64,000 nt of DNA from Shewanella sp. (GCF_013214165.1 NZ_JABSSM010000018.1:62001-126000); one strand, 5' to 3'. Shown: positions 7,814 through 17,745, counted from the first letter of the stretch. Program-made: numbers and translations. The notes: generated by a model not told the origin, from the sequence alone.

Positions 7814-8656
7814 ATGTCTACTGAACATGAACTACTGGTCAGGCTGTTAAAGAAATTAAAGGCTGACTCCCTAGTTTTGCCGACGCTACCTGAGGTGGCT
7901 ATGCGAGTTCAGGAGGTGGTATCGAGACCCGATTCAAGCCCCAAACAGGTTGCCGAAATTATAGGCCAAGATGCTGCTATCTCTGCAAGAATGATCAAGG
8001 TGGCTAACAGTGCCCTGTATAGCCGAGGGACTAAAGCCGAGAACATCAATAGCGCCGTCACTCGTATAGGTTTGACTCAGATTAAGGCCATAGCGACGTC
8101 GGTTGCCATGGAGCAGCTGTTTATCTCGACTAACGAGATGGTGTGGGAGGTGATGGATGAGGTTTGGTGTTCTTCTATCGAGGTGACTTCAGCAGCTTGC
8201 GCCATGTTACAGATCTACATCAAGTCTCATCAAGGTTGTGGCTTGAGTTTTGATACTCTGACGCTGGCGGGATTGGTGCATAATATCGGCGCTCTGCCTA
8301 TATTAACGGAAGCCGAGGCTCAGCCTGAACTCTTTACCAGTATCGTTCAGCTTAGGGTGCTAGTGCGAAAGATGCAGGGCCCCATAGGCCGCGCCGTGTT
8401 GAAAAGCTGGGATTTTGCTCCAGAAGTGATGGAAGTGGTTGAGCGGTGGTCAGACCTTACTTATCTGCCTGACAATGTCTCTTATATGGATTTTGTTCGA
8501 GCCGCCGCCTTCTATACCGGAGAGCTCAGATCTGGAGCCAATCTTAGGGAGAGATTGGATGTATTTGTGCGGCGTGGTTTACCTGTGTCGCCAGATGAAT
8601 TAGCCAGCGATGAGTTCCTCGATAAGTATAATTCGATTAAGTTGAGCTATGAGTAA
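7814..8656 (+). CDS. HDOD-domain protein
   Basis: A 280 aa protein made almost wholly of an HDOD domain (residues about 10–215; LPTLPEVAMRVQEVV, DAAISARMIKVANSALY, INSAVTRIGLTQIKAIA). HDOD is a catalytically dead HD relative used in signalling scaffolds, often linked to c-di-GMP or chemotaxis networks. The ATG at 7814 is chosen because GGGAG lies six bases before it; the upstream ATG at 7802 has no ribosome site. It is followed after about 90 bp by an EAL protein gene in the same direction, which fits a shared signalling role. Confidence 0.85.
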   Translation: MSTEHELLVRLLKKLKADSLVLPTLPEVAMRVQEVVSRPDSSPKQVAEIIGQDAAISARMIKVANSALYSRGTKAENINSAVTRIGLTQIKAIATSVAMEQLFISTNEMVWEVMDEVWCSSIEVTSAACAMLQIYIKSHQGCGLSFDTLTLAGLVHNIGALPILTEAEAQPELFTSIVQLRVLVRKMQGPIGRAVLKSWDFAPEVMEVVERWSDLTYLPDNVSYMDFVRAAAFYTGELRSGANLRERLDVFVRRGLPVSPDELASDEFLDKYNSIKLSYE

Positions 8657-8747
8657 CCGATGAATATGACTCATGAGCGAGTTTAGAGTCATTGACTATT
8701 AGCACATGTGACCAAGTAAATATTTTCTAAGGAGTTAAATCCCTCGC

Positions 8748-10253
8748 GTGGAAACTGGCTGGCACTATTGGATATTATGGTTATTTTGTATCGCTGGTAT
8801 CATCATTTGGTACCGGCATAAAAAGCGTGAAACTGCTTTTCTTCAACATCTGCTAAGCCAGCTTCAGCAACGAAGAGATAAGCTTGCAATCAAGCCATTG
8901 GCTGATTCTCAATGGCGTGTTATTTCATCTGATAAAATCCCCAAAAAATATGTCCAGCTATATCATGAGCTGCAAAGGTTCATCTTTGAGCTACCCGGTC
9001 CAAGCGATAGAGATAAGTTGACCGGACTGCCTAATCGCCTGGGAGTGAAATCACGTTTAAGTGGTTTGAGTACCATTAAGCAAGGTAGCTTACTCTTAAT
9101 CGATATCTATCGATTTAGGTTTGTTAACGATCTGTTTGGATTCTCAGTTGGAGATGAACTACTCAAGCAAGTGTCGAAACGACTCATAGGTCCAGCCTCT
9201 CAGGGGGCGTATGTGGCGAGAATGAATGAAGATGAGTTCCTGCTTTATTTTGAGGCGCAACAGAGTGAAAGCATCTTGTTGGCACTGCGAGATCGGCTGC
9301 AAATGCCCTATGAAATAGAGAGGAGTACTATTTCGGTACAAATTCAGATGGGGGTTGTCGATCTCAATCTGCATCATACCCATGTCAGCGCCTTATTGAG
9401 GCGTCTGGATCTCGCGCTAATTAAAGCCAAATCAGGTAAACCTTTCTTCGCCTATTATGTCAGAGGAGATGATTTGAGTCAGCAACGTGAACTGAGCATC
9501 ATTCATGATCTTCCCAAGGCACTCCAGCAGGGCCAGCTGTACATGGTGTATCAGCCCAAGTTAGATGTGATATCGGCAACATACACCCAAGTGGAAGCCT
9601 TAATGAGATGGAAACACAGTGAATTAGGTCATATTTCTCCCGCTGAATTTATTCCCTTAGCCGAATATGCCGGCATGATCGAGCTGCTCAGCCAGTGGGC
9701 GTTAGAGCAAGTGCTCTCTCAACAGGCCAAGTGGCAGGCCATGGGGCTTCGTCTTCAGGTCGCGGTGAATCTTTCGACCCAAGATATGATCAGTACCACC
9801 TTGTGTGACGATATTCAGACTAAGTTGGGCCGTTATGGTGTGTCGGCAGATTCACTCTCTATCGAGATCACCGAGAGTCAGCTTATGGATGATATGGAGC
9901 TGGCAATAGCCACCATTGAGAAGTTAAAGGAGATAGGTGTCAGCGTCGCCATAGATGATTTTGGTACCGGTCACTCCTCATTGGCTTACCTTAAAAACTT
10001 TCCTGTCGATGAAGTTAAAATTGATAAGGCCTTTCTCGATGACCTCTTGACCGACAAACGTGCCGCACACATCATGAGAACTAGCATAGCACTAGCGAAA
10101 GGCCTGGGTTTTAGCACCACAGTTGAAGGGGTTGAGACCCAAGCGGTGAATCTGGCTCTGATTGAGATGGGGGTCGATAAAATTCAGGGCGATCTCTTTG
10201 CTAAACCTATGACAGTTAAAGAGATCGAAGCGGATCAGATTCGGACGGTATAA
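8748..10253 (+). CDS. Membrane-anchored EAL phosphodiesterase with degenerate GGDEF
   Basis: A 501 aa protein with one N-terminal transmembrane helix (residues 6–22), a linker, a GGDEF-fold domain (about 85–235) and an EAL domain (about 250–495). The cyclase signature reads NEDEF instead of GGDEF, so cyclase activity is unlikely. The EAL domain keeps the residues expected for c-di-GMP hydrolysis: EALMRW, NLS, EITES, IDDFGTGHSS, KID and VEGVE. Predicted role: a c-di-GMP phosphodiesterase, perhaps tuned by GTP binding to the dead domain. The start is GTG, with AAGGAG 12 bases upstream; spacing is long, so the start is slightly uncertain. Confidence 0.9.
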   Translation: METGWHYWILWLFCIAGIIIWYRHKKRETAFLQHLLSQLQQRRDKLAIKPLADSQWRVISSDKIPKKYVQLYHELQRFIFELPGPSDRDKLTGLPNRLGVKSRLSGLSTIKQGSLLLIDIYRFRFVNDLFGFSVGDELLKQVSKRLIGPASQGAYVARMNEDEFLLYFEAQQSESILLALRDRLQMPYEIERSTISVQIQMGVVDLNLHHTHVSALLRRLDLALIKAKSGKPFFAYYVRGDDLSQQRELSIIHDLPKALQQGQLYMVYQPKLDVISATYTQVEALMRWKHSELGHISPAEFIPLAEYAGMIELLSQWALEQVLSQQAKWQAMGLRLQVAVNLSTQDMISTTLCDDIQTKLGRYGVSADSLSIEITESQLMDDMELAIATIEKLKEIGVSVAIDDFGTGHSSLAYLKNFPVDEVKIDKAFLDDLLTDKRAAHIMRTSIALAKGLGFSTTVEGVETQAVNLALIEMGVDKIQGDLFAKPMTVKEIEADQIRTV

Positions 10254-10296
10254 TATCTTTCGATATTATACCGTGATTGATTTAGCGTTTTCTGGC

Positions 10297-10767
10297 TCAC
10301 AGAGATGATACGCTCTGCTGACTCTCGGTAAATGACTGGCTTAAATGTGCCAACAGGTCTGCCGACATAGGTGTCAGCTGCCTCGCCTTATTCATGCACA
10401 CCATTTCTATGTTGGCGGTGACAGCTGGCTTTCTTGCATTGGGTCGCCAAATTTCCTGATGCCAGACCGTTCTGTATTTACTCTCGAAGTAGAAGCGTGT
10501 CCTGATGTCTATAATGTCGGCAAACTCGACGCCGTCATGACACAGCATATCACTGCGATAGACTGCAAAACCTAAGCCTTGCTCATCCCAGAGGCTAGCT
10601 AATGTTTTAGCGCCGATGACGTGCTCTCTTGCTCGCTCAAAATATTTAAGAAAGTTAGGGTGGTAAACCACGCCTGAAAAATCCGTATCTTCGTAATAGA
10701 TTTGAACCGGGAAATGGAATGTAGAACTGTAATTGAGCTCTTTAGGACTTTGAACTGTCTTGTGCAT
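10297..10767 (-). CDS. YbgC/FadM-like hot-dog acyl-CoA thioesterase
   Basis: A 156 aa single hot-dog domain of the 4-hydroxybenzoyl-CoA thioesterase type: YYEDTDFSGVVYHPNFLKYFERARE, with the catalytic Asp in the EDTDFSG loop. The family hydrolyses acyl-CoA thioesters in the cytoplasm. The substrate is not evident, and no tol-pal genes are nearby, so ybgC itself is not claimed. A longer reading from TTG at 10785 has no clear ribosome site, so the ATG at 10767 is preferred. It converges on the EAL gene. Confidence 0.8.
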   Translation of the reverse strand: MHKTVQSPKELNYSSTFHFPVQIYYEDTDFSGVVYHPNFLKYFERAREHVIGAKTLASLWDEQGLGFAVYRSDMLCHDGVEFADIIDIRTRFYFESKYRTVWHQEIWRPNARKPAVTANIEMVCMNKARQLTPMSADLLAHLSQSFTESQQSVSSL

Positions 10768-10834
10768 AATCGTTGTTTGAGCCAATACTGCTGAGAATGG
10801 CGCTAGTCTATCACAGAGGTTTTAATACTTGCCT

Positions 10835-11620
10835 CTATTTAGTCGATTCGATAGATGTCATTATTTTTTGATAACTGCCATCTTGCTTGAGTGAACTCAG
10901 GCCGGTATCCAGTAGTTTAGCCAGGGTTTCTGCCTGTGGATTGTCCTTAGAAAAAGCCAGATAAACTTGGCCTGTATGATTGGTGAAGGTCTGCTCTATA
11001 TTAGCGGCGACTCCCATGCGCTCAATATATTGGTCGGCGACTAGATCATACATGATAGCCAGATCAATTCTGTCCAGTAGCAGCAAGTTGATCAGCTGAT
11101 TATGATTGGCAAGCTTATATATGTGCACATTTGGCAGTAGGTTAAGCTCATCACCATATTCATAGCCGTCGATAATTCCCACCTTAGTATTCGGTGGTAA
11201 TTGCCATTTATCTACGGCTTGGACTGGCATTTTTGCATTCTGATAGAAAGAGGCCGTTGCTGAGAAGAGCGGCTGTTCACCGAAGACAAATTGATCTTCG
11301 GTGCTCTGTTCCTTAATCAGATTGAAGACACCATCGACCAGCCCTTTTTTGGCCATGACAACGGCTCGAGAGTAGGGCACTACTATGCTCTTGACTTCAA
11401 TGCCAACCCGAGAAAAAGCCGCATTGATGATGGCATGAGAGATACCAGTGCCGGAGGCATTGGCAAATGGCGCCCAGTTATCTTCTGCCGCCAGCTTGAT
11501 GACTCGAGGGGATTCTTGTCTAGTGTCATCTCCATTACCATCAGCATAGCTACATAGGCTGAGCAAGGCTGAGCTAGCAAATATCATTGCCTTCAAAAAG
11601 GCTAAGTGTGATCCTGGCAT
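10835..11620 (-). CDS. Periplasmic solute-binding protein, family 3
   Basis: A 261 aa exported protein. A hydrophobic signal peptide (AMIFASSALLSLCSYA) precedes a type 3 binding fold: IKLAAEDNWAPFANASGTG at the N-terminus, GTGISHAIINAAF, VGIIDGYEYGDE in the second lobe and LSSLKQDGSYQKIM at the end. Such proteins bind amino acids or similar small molecules. No ABC permease is adjacent. The divergent neighbour is a large c-di-GMP sensor, so this could be a stand-alone ligand sensor or an orphan transporter component. Confidence 0.75.
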   Translation of the reverse strand: MPGSHLAFLKAMIFASSALLSLCSYADGNGDDTRQESPRVIKLAAEDNWAPFANASGTGISHAIINAAFSRVGIEVKSIVVPYSRAVVMAKKGLVDGVFNLIKEQSTEDQFVFGEQPLFSATASFYQNAKMPVQAVDKWQLPPNTKVGIIDGYEYGDELNLLPNVHIYKLANHNQLINLLLLDRIDLAIMYDLVADQYIERMGVAANIEQTFTNHTGQVYLAFSKDNPQAETLAKLLDTGLSSLKQDGSYQKIMTSIESTK

Positions 11621-11875
11621 GAGTCCGTTTATCCCGAATATCCATAGTAAGTTGCACTTCTATCTTAATCCATTTTTGATTAAAGGTGACTTTTATTTAT
11701 CTGTTTTTTGTTCTGTTCCATTAGCCAAAATTAATAAATATGTGGTGGAAATGACAAACTCCAAGTTTATGTTTGTCTTCTATTTTTAGTCCATTTGGCC
11801 CATCTCATTGATGATAAGTTTCTGCTACAATCAAAGCGGTAAACTTCCAAAAATACAGAGGGAAAACAGCGACTC

Positions 11876-14800
11876 ATGGATTCAGAAGTGATTTTTTCCC
11901 TGATACAGAATGCCGCACTACTGTTAGCTATGGTGTTTGTTTATGATGCCGTGCCTAGAAAGCAGCAGAGCGAATACTTATTCATATGGCGGATATCGCT
12001 CGGAGCCATCATAGGTGGGATCACCATCACGACTATGATGACGCCTTGGGAGTACCAGAGCGGCATATTTTTCGATACCCGTTCGGTGATCTTAGGTATT
12101 TCGGGCCTGTTTTTTGGTAGGCTTGCTACTTTTATCGCCGTCTGCATCGCCGCTACCTATCGTCTAATGGAGGGCGGACCTGCAGTTTTGGCCGGACTTG
12201 GGGTGATCATTTCTTCTGGGCTGTTTGGCAGCTTATGGCGCTATAAGCGTAAGGCGGCGATCGCCGACTTTAATTATAAAGAGCTTTATCTGTTTGGCTT
12301 TATTCTTCACCTGATTAATTTAAGTTGGATGTTTGTGCTGCCGTTTTATGTGGCAATTAAGATTCTGATGCAGATGAGTTTTTCTGTATTACTGGTTTTC
12401 CCAGTGGCTACCGCCTTACTCGGCTTACTCCTGTCCAGAAGGCTGGAGATAGAGCGCGATGCCAAGATACAGCTACAAGATGACTTCATGTTCCGCTCAC
12501 AGTTTAATATTGGCAATATCGGCATATGCATCTCTACCGTGGATCGGCATTGGGTAAAAGTGAATCCTAGGGTCTGTCAGATGCTAAAATATACCGAGGC
12601 GGAGTTGTTAACCAAAACCTGGGTTGAGATGACATATTTTGAAGATCTCCAAACAGATCTGCTCCAGTTTGAACGCATGTTGCGAGGTGAGATCGATGAG
12701 TATGAGATGGACAAGCGTTTCGTCGCAAAAGACGGGGGCATAGTCTATACCCACTTGACTGTCGCTTGCCAAAGGGTAAACGATAAGGTGCAGTTGGTTA
12801 TTTCAGGTATGCTGGATATCACCTCCCAGAAGCAAGCCGAATCGGCGATGCGTTCGAGTCAGGAGCAGCTTGCCTTAGTGCTGGGTAGCAGTGATTTAGG
12901 CTTATGGGATTGGGATATAAAAACCAATAGAGTCGACCGGAATGAGCGATGTGCAGAGTTATTAGGTTGCAGTGTCGATGAGCTTAAGCACAATGAGAGG
13001 TTATGGGTCAATGGCATATACCCACAGGATAGAGTGGCGGTGCTGCATTCTATAGACGCTCATTTAAAAGGGCAAAGTGTTCAGCATAGTATTGAGTACC
13101 GACTCGTGTCGCTCTCGGGGGAGACTCGCTGGATTTTAGACAGTGGTAAGGTCGTCAGCAGAGACGAAAAAGGTGTGCCCCTGCGTATGTGTGGTACTCA
13201 TACAGACATTACCGATAGAAAAAGAGTTGAGGAGTCGTTGAAACTAGCGGCTTCGGTTTACAATAATTCCAGCGAAGCCATGAGTGTGCAAGACAGTCAG
13301 GGAAAAATCATCACCATCAACTCGGCTTTTTCTGAGATAACGGGTTATCGGCAAGATGAGGTTATCGACCATCATATTGATATTTTGCGCTGTGAAAGGA
13401 GCAAAAACTGTCAGTTCGAACAGATGATGTCTCAGATCATGGAGACCGGAAAGTGGCAAGGTGAGCTTTGGCTCAAACATAAGAATGCCACGGAATATAT
13501 CGTTTGGTTAACCATCAATACCATCTATGACAGCCAGGGCGAAGTCTATCGACGGGTCGCGCTCTTCTCAGATATTACTGAAAAAAAACAGACCGAACAG
13601 CTCATCTGGAAACAGGCTCACTATGACCCTCTGACGGGACTGCCTAATCGTCGCATGTTGTTGGAATATCTGGGTACTGAATTGCTCAAATCAGAGCGTA
13701 ATAACCAGCATTTTGCCTTGATGTTTTTAGATCTGGATTATTTTAAGGAGGTCAACGACACCTTAGGCCATGATATGGGCGATCAGCTGTTGATTGAAGC
13801 GGCCAAGAGGCTAAAAAGCTGTATACGTGAATCCGATGTTGTCGCCAGGTTGGGAGGAGATGAGTTTACTGTCGTGCTTTCGGCCATAGAAGATCATAAA
13901 GGCGTCGATAAGGTGGCGGGGAATATTTTATCCCGTTTATCTGAACCCTTTAATCTGGGTAATGACACGGCCTATATTAGTGGCAGTATCGGTATAACCC
14001 TCTATCCCGATGATGCTTCGACGATAGATAGCCTACTTAAACATGCCGATCAGGCTATGTATGCGGCTAAAGATCTGGGCAGAAATCGTTTCCATTATTT
14101 TACTGCTTCGATGCAGGAAGACGCTCGTTATCGGATGATATTGATCCGTGATTTACGCCAGGCCGTGAATAAGAAAGAGTTTGAGGTGTATTATCAGCCT
14201 ATTATTGATCTGGCCACCGGGGAGATGTATAAGGCCGAAGCGCTTATTCGTTGGCATCATCCTCAAAGGGGCATGGTGTCGCCTAGCGAGTTTATTCCTA
14301 TTGCTGAAGACACCGGTCTTATCATAGAGATAGGTAATTGGGTGTTTGCCCAAGCGGCAAAGCAAAGTGCCCATTGGCGAGACAAATTTGGCGTCGAGAT
14401 CCAGATCAGTATCAACAAATCCCCTATACAGTTTAGAGACGAGGGGGACAGCTTCGAAGATTGGATTTTGCAATTAAAGCAGCTAAACCTAACTAGCAAC
14501 AGTATCTGCGTCGAGATCACCGAAGGCCTGTTACTGGATGCTAGCATGGGAGTATCGGAGAAGTTATTAGCCTATCGCGATGCGGGGATCCAAGTTTCAC
14601 TGGATGATTTTGGCACCGGGTATTCCTCATTGGCCTATTTGAAAAAGTTTGATATTGATTATCTCAAAATTGATCAGTCCTTCACCCGTAATTTAGCATC
14701 GGATACCGACGATGTGACCCTGTGTGAGGCGATTATTGTTATGGCACATAAGTTAGACATGATGGTCATAGCCGAAGGGATCGAAACTGAGTACCAGAGA

Positions 14801-14932
14801 AATATTTTAGCTAAGGCTGGCTGTGACTATGGCCAAGGCTACCTATATTCAAGAGCCATTCCAGCAGCCGATTTTGAGCAGACATATATCTTGGCGATCG
14901 CAGCGATGGATAATGAAAAGGTATCGTCGTAG
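11876..14932 (+). CDS. 5TM-LYT/PAS/GGDEF/EAL c-di-GMP protein
   Basis: A 1018 aa inner-membrane signalling protein. The N-terminal 190 residues form about six hydrophobic segments like the 5TM receptor module of LytS (FDTRSVILGISGLFFGRLATF). Three PAS-type segments follow (about 200–330, 335–465 and 466–585). The GGDEF domain (about 590–755) has an intact RLGGDEF, and the EAL domain (about 770–1010) an intact EALIRW, NKSPIQF, EITEG, LDDFGTGYSS, KIDQSF and AEGIE. Both catalytic domains look competent, so net output cannot be predicted. It stands alone, 60 bp before the helicase gene. Confidence 0.9.
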   Translation: MDSEVIFSLIQNAALLLAMVFVYDAVPRKQQSEYLFIWRISLGAIIGGITITTMMTPWEYQSGIFFDTRSVILGISGLFFGRLATFIAVCIAATYRLMEGGPAVLAGLGVIISSGLFGSLWRYKRKAAIADFNYKELYLFGFILHLINLSWMFVLPFYVAIKILMQMSFSVLLVFPVATALLGLLLSRRLEIERDAKIQLQDDFMFRSQFNIGNIGICISTVDRHWVKVNPRVCQMLKYTEAELLTKTWVEMTYFEDLQTDLLQFERMLRGEIDEYEMDKRFVAKDGGIVYTHLTVACQRVNDKVQLVISGMLDITSQKQAESAMRSSQEQLALVLGSSDLGLWDWDIKTNRVDRNERCAELLGCSVDELKHNERLWVNGIYPQDRVAVLHSIDAHLKGQSVQHSIEYRLVSLSGETRWILDSGKVVSRDEKGVPLRMCGTHTDITDRKRVEESLKLAASVYNNSSEAMSVQDSQGKIITINSAFSEITGYRQDEVIDHHIDILRCERSKNCQFEQMMSQIMETGKWQGELWLKHKNATEYIVWLTINTIYDSQGEVYRRVALFSDITEKKQTEQLIWKQAHYDPLTGLPNRRMLLEYLGTELLKSERNNQHFALMFLDLDYFKEVNDTLGHDMGDQLLIEAAKRLKSCIRESDVVARLGGDEFTVVLSAIEDHKGVDKVAGNILSRLSEPFNLGNDTAYISGSIGITLYPDDASTIDSLLKHADQAMYAAKDLGRNRFHYFTASMQEDARYRMILIRDLRQAVNKKEFEVYYQPIIDLATGEMYKAEALIRWHHPQRGMVSPSEFIPIAEDTGLIIEIGNWVFAQAAKQSAHWRDKFGVEIQISINKSPIQFRDEGDSFEDWILQLKQLNLTSNSICVEITEGLLLDASMGVSEKLLAYRDAGIQVSLDDFGTGYSSLAYLKKFDIDYLKIDQSFTRNLASDTDDVTLCEAIIVMAHKLDMMVIAEGIETEYQRNILAKAGCDYGQGYLYSRAIPAADFEQTYILAIAAMDNEKVSS

Positions 14933-14991
14933 CCAGTGAAGTCGGTTTTTGATAGACTCCGCGCTCATTTATTATCCCACGTGAGTCTTCC

Positions 14992-16284
14992 ATGAAATTT
15001 GACGCCCTCGACTTGAACCCCTTATTGATCGATGCTATCGATGAATGTGGTTATCAGCAACTCACACAGGTTCAGTCAGAAGTCATACCGCTGGCCTTAT
15101 CGGGCACAGACATTATGGCATGCGCCGAAACGGGAACGGGCAAGACGGCCTCATTTGCCTTACCCTTATTAGAACGCTTACTCAAGGAAGAGTGCGAGTC
15201 GCCTTGTCTTCGAGGCCTTATTCTGACGCCTACCCGAGAGTTGGCCATTCAAGTGGCCGCGAATATCACTCGCTATGGCCAGTTTACTTCCCTTAAGACA
15301 TTAGCCGTCTATGGTGGGGCGAACATGAATCCTCAGCGTAAGGCATTGAATGCCGGGGTCGATATTTTAGTGGCTACCCCGGGTCGATTGTTCGATTTTG
15401 TCGGTCAGCATGGACTCAATTTGTCTGACGTTAGCAGCCTTATCATAGATGAAGCGGATAGAATGTTGGACATGGGTTTTGTTCGTGATATTGAGAGGGT
15501 CAAGTCTCTGGTTGCATCACAACATGTCACCCATTTTTTCTCGGCGACCTATAGCGACGAAGTGAAGCTATTAGCCGAGAAGATGCTTAACTCTCCCCAA
15601 TGGATTAATGTCGCTAAGACTCGCGCGGCAGCCAGCGTCGAGCAGGAGATCTACCTGGTCGATAAACGCCGTAAAGCCGAGCTACTCTCTGAATTAATCG
15701 GCCGTAACAACTGGCAGCAGGTGTTAGTCTTTGCCACCACTAAGGAGAGCGCCGAGCATCTTAAGAGTGAACTGACTCTAGATGGCATCAAGTGTGGCGT
15801 GTTTCATGGCGATAGAACGCAAGGGGCGAGAAACCGTACCTTGGAAGAATTTAAGTCGGGTAAACTCAGGGTCATGGTGGCTACTGATGTGGCGGCGAGA
15901 GGGATAGATATTCAAGCCTTGCCTCTGGTGATAAACCTAGAGTTACCTTATGGGGCCGAGGATTATATTCACCGTATAGGTCGTACCGGCCGCGCTGGCT
16001 TAACCGGGCGGGCAATCTCCTTTGTCTGTCCATCCGATGAAGAGATGCTCGATGAGATCGAGAGTCTGATTGAGCTTAAGTTGCCGCGCATCGTTCTGCC
16101 TGGATACGAGCTTGGCGCGCCTCTGCCGGCTCGATATCGGGAGACTCAAGACGTGACAGCAACGAAAAATAAATTTGAGAGACGTAAAGGCAAGCCTGTC
16201 AATAAACAGAAAGGCAAACCGTCGAGCCGAGCCGATGGCGCTAAGTCGAGCTATGCTAGCCGTCGAACGGTTAAGAAGCGTTAA
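14992..16284 (+). CDS. DEAD-box RNA helicase, RhlE-like
   Basis: A 430 aa ATP-dependent RNA helicase. Motifs in order: Q motif (GYQQLTQVQSEVIP, about 20–33), motif I AETGTGKT (about 46), motif Ia PTRELA, motif II DEAD (DEADRMLDMGF, about 155), motif III SAT, motif V ATDVAARGIDI and motif VI HRIGRTGRAG. The C-terminal tail from about residue 380 is rich in Lys, Arg and Ser and probably binds RNA non-specifically. The closest named group is RhlE (ribosome assembly, RNA decay); the exact orthologue cannot be fixed without alignment. Confidence 0.88.
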   Translation: MKFDALDLNPLLIDAIDECGYQQLTQVQSEVIPLALSGTDIMACAETGTGKTASFALPLLERLLKEECESPCLRGLILTPTRELAIQVAANITRYGQFTSLKTLAVYGGANMNPQRKALNAGVDILVATPGRLFDFVGQHGLNLSDVSSLIIDEADRMLDMGFVRDIERVKSLVASQHVTHFFSATYSDEVKLLAEKMLNSPQWINVAKTRAAASVEQEIYLVDKRRKAELLSELIGRNNWQQVLVFATTKESAEHLKSELTLDGIKCGVFHGDRTQGARNRTLEEFKSGKLRVMVATDVAARGIDIQALPLVINLELPYGAEDYIHRIGRTGRAGLTGRAISFVCPSDEEMLDEIESLIELKLPRIVLPGYELGAPLPARYRETQDVTATKNKFERRKGKPVNKQKGKPSSRADGAKSSYASRRTVKKR

Positions 16285-16321
16285 CTAGCATACCAATGGC
16301 TATCACCAGCAGATCCACATG

Positions 16322-16348
16322 AAAAAACAGCCCAGGGCTGTTTTTTTA
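16322..16348. terminator. Rho-independent terminator after the helicase gene
   Basis: The inverted repeat AAAAAACAGCCC/GGGCTGTTTTTTT is usable on both strands and lies between the helicase stop and the convergent small gene at 16367. Confidence 0.8.
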
Positions 16349-16366
16349 TTTATGGTGTTGATGGTA

Positions 16367-16561
16367 TTAGTGAGTTAATAAGTCTTCGACGCCGGTGACA
16401 CCGAAGTACTGTATCGAACGTTTAACCGCTATTTTTTTAGCGATCAGCTGGCCGTCCTTGAAAATTTTCACCACCTTCTTGCCGCCTTTATCATCGGCGC
16501 TGTATTCGTGGTCATCGTTTAGTCTCAAATCATCGAACTGGCTCTTCATGATCAAATGCAT
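16367..16561 (-). CDS. Small conserved-type protein of unknown function
   Basis: A 64 aa protein beginning MHLIMKSQFDDLRL, with the ATG at 16561 placed eight bases after GGAG on the minus strand, a much better site than the in-frame start eight codons upstream. It is charged, with a stretch GGKKVVKIFKDGQLIAKKIAV that reads like a small beta-rich domain. It shares a bidirectional terminator with the helicase gene. I do not recognise the family. Confidence 0.6.
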   Translation of the reverse strand: MHLIMKSQFDDLRLNDDHEYSADDKGGKKVVKIFKDGQLIAKKIAVKRSIQYFGVTGVEDLLTH

Positions 16562-16888
16562 AGTCACTCCAGTGTGAAAATTCACGTTTAAGTAATGGTT
16601 TTATTGTTCGCTTTATGTGTCTTGTTTGCTTTTCTTGTGCTTTATTTTGTTATTATTTGTGTGGTAATTGCTTGTTTTGTGAGAGTGTTTTACTTTTTTG
16701 TGGTTTTTTGTTTGATTTCTTTATTGTTTAGATTATTGTGTGCGCCGCTAGGAGAGCACAGTGCCTGAATGTAACTACACATCAGACACTGGATAATATC
16801 AAGGACTGATAATACCTATCTTTTTAGTCCCATATTATCTTCATCCATCTATTTTCTCCTAGCACCACAATTATAAAGGAATAAATTG
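16562..16888. other. Intergenic region with strongly T/G-biased strand
   Basis: There is no gene. From about 16592 to 16738 the plus strand is almost all T and G, with few A and C. The second half (16739–16888) is of normal composition and should carry the promoter of the outer-membrane protein gene, with its ribosome site AAGGA at 16876–16880. Confidence 0.5.
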
Positions 16889-17644
16889 ATGAAACACACG
16901 ACTACGGCGCTAGCCATCCTACTTAGCCTTTCTAGTATGAGTGCCGTTGCTGCACAAGATAACGATTTTCAACATGAAGCTGGTCTTGAATATAATGCTA
17001 ATTCTGAAGACGCTGGTGATGGCGCCTGGAATGCCTATTACCGTTACTATTTCGAAGGTGTTGACCAGGGCAAGAGCCCATATGTGTTAAATGGCTTCCT
17101 GGCTCAAGCGTCTAATATTGGTGCTAATTACAGCAATTTTGATGTTATAGATAGTGATACTATTGGAGTCGATGGCACGTTCGTATTCGATTCAAACTGG
17201 TTTGTGTCGGCTAATTATCAAAGAAATGAAATTGGTAACTTCGATTTTAATACCTTTGGGGCTGAAGTCGGTTATTACTTCAATGATTCTTCTGCCGTTT
17301 CTGCCTTCTACCAAGATGGCGACAGTGATGTCGAAGATAGCTACGGATTAACACTGCGTAGTTATATCGCGCTGCAATCCACTGCCGGTGTCGATCTTCA
17401 GGCTAATTGGATACATAGTGATTCAGATAACATGTTCAATGTCGGTGCCGACTGGTACGTGAATAACGCTTGGTCTGTAGGTGCTGGTTATAGTGACAGT
17501 AAGTTTTTTGATGGCTTCGATATACGTACTGCTTATTGGTTACGCATCTCTGATAGCTTCTCGGCCAGTTTTGAAATATCTAAAGTATTAGATTCAGATG
17601 CCGATGGTGTTGGTTTTGGTATCGGCGTAATTGGTCGCTTCTAA
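16889..17644 (+). CDS. Putative outer-membrane beta-barrel protein
   Basis: A 251 aa exported protein. The ATG at 16889 lies eight bases after AAGGA. The signal peptide ends ...SMSAVAA before QDNDF. The mature protein is acidic and built of short alternating strands (YNAYYRYYF, WFVSANYQR, AEVGYYF, SVGAGYSDSKFF), and ends in phenylalanine (GIGVIGRF), the usual barrel assembly signal. About 12 strands can be counted. It resembles the small putative porin-like proteins common in Shewanella. Transport specificity is unknown. A terminator follows 75 bp downstream. Confidence 0.75.
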   Translation: MKHTTTALAILLSLSSMSAVAAQDNDFQHEAGLEYNANSEDAGDGAWNAYYRYYFEGVDQGKSPYVLNGFLAQASNIGANYSNFDVIDSDTIGVDGTFVFDSNWFVSANYQRNEIGNFDFNTFGAEVGYYFNDSSAVSAFYQDGDSDVEDSYGLTLRSYIALQSTAGVDLQANWIHSDSDNMFNVGADWYVNNAWSVGAGYSDSKFFDGFDIRTAYWLRISDSFSASFEISKVLDSDADGVGFGIGVIGRF

Positions 17645-17719
17645 ATCCTTGTCGATGCATGGGCTATTTAGGCAAGCGCTTTTATGGTGCTAGCTGATGA
17701 TGTCTCAGAGTGTAAAGGT

Positions 17720-17745
17720 GCAGCCAATGGCTGCGCTTTTTTTTG
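17720..17745 (+). terminator. Rho-independent terminator after the OMP gene
   Basis: The stem GCAGCC/GGCTGC with a 3-base loop is followed by GC and eight T. Confidence 0.8.

Noticed and set aside
14153-14547. Minus-strand frames opposite the GGDEF/EAL gene
   Set aside because: They overlap a well-supported conserved coding region and have no family features.
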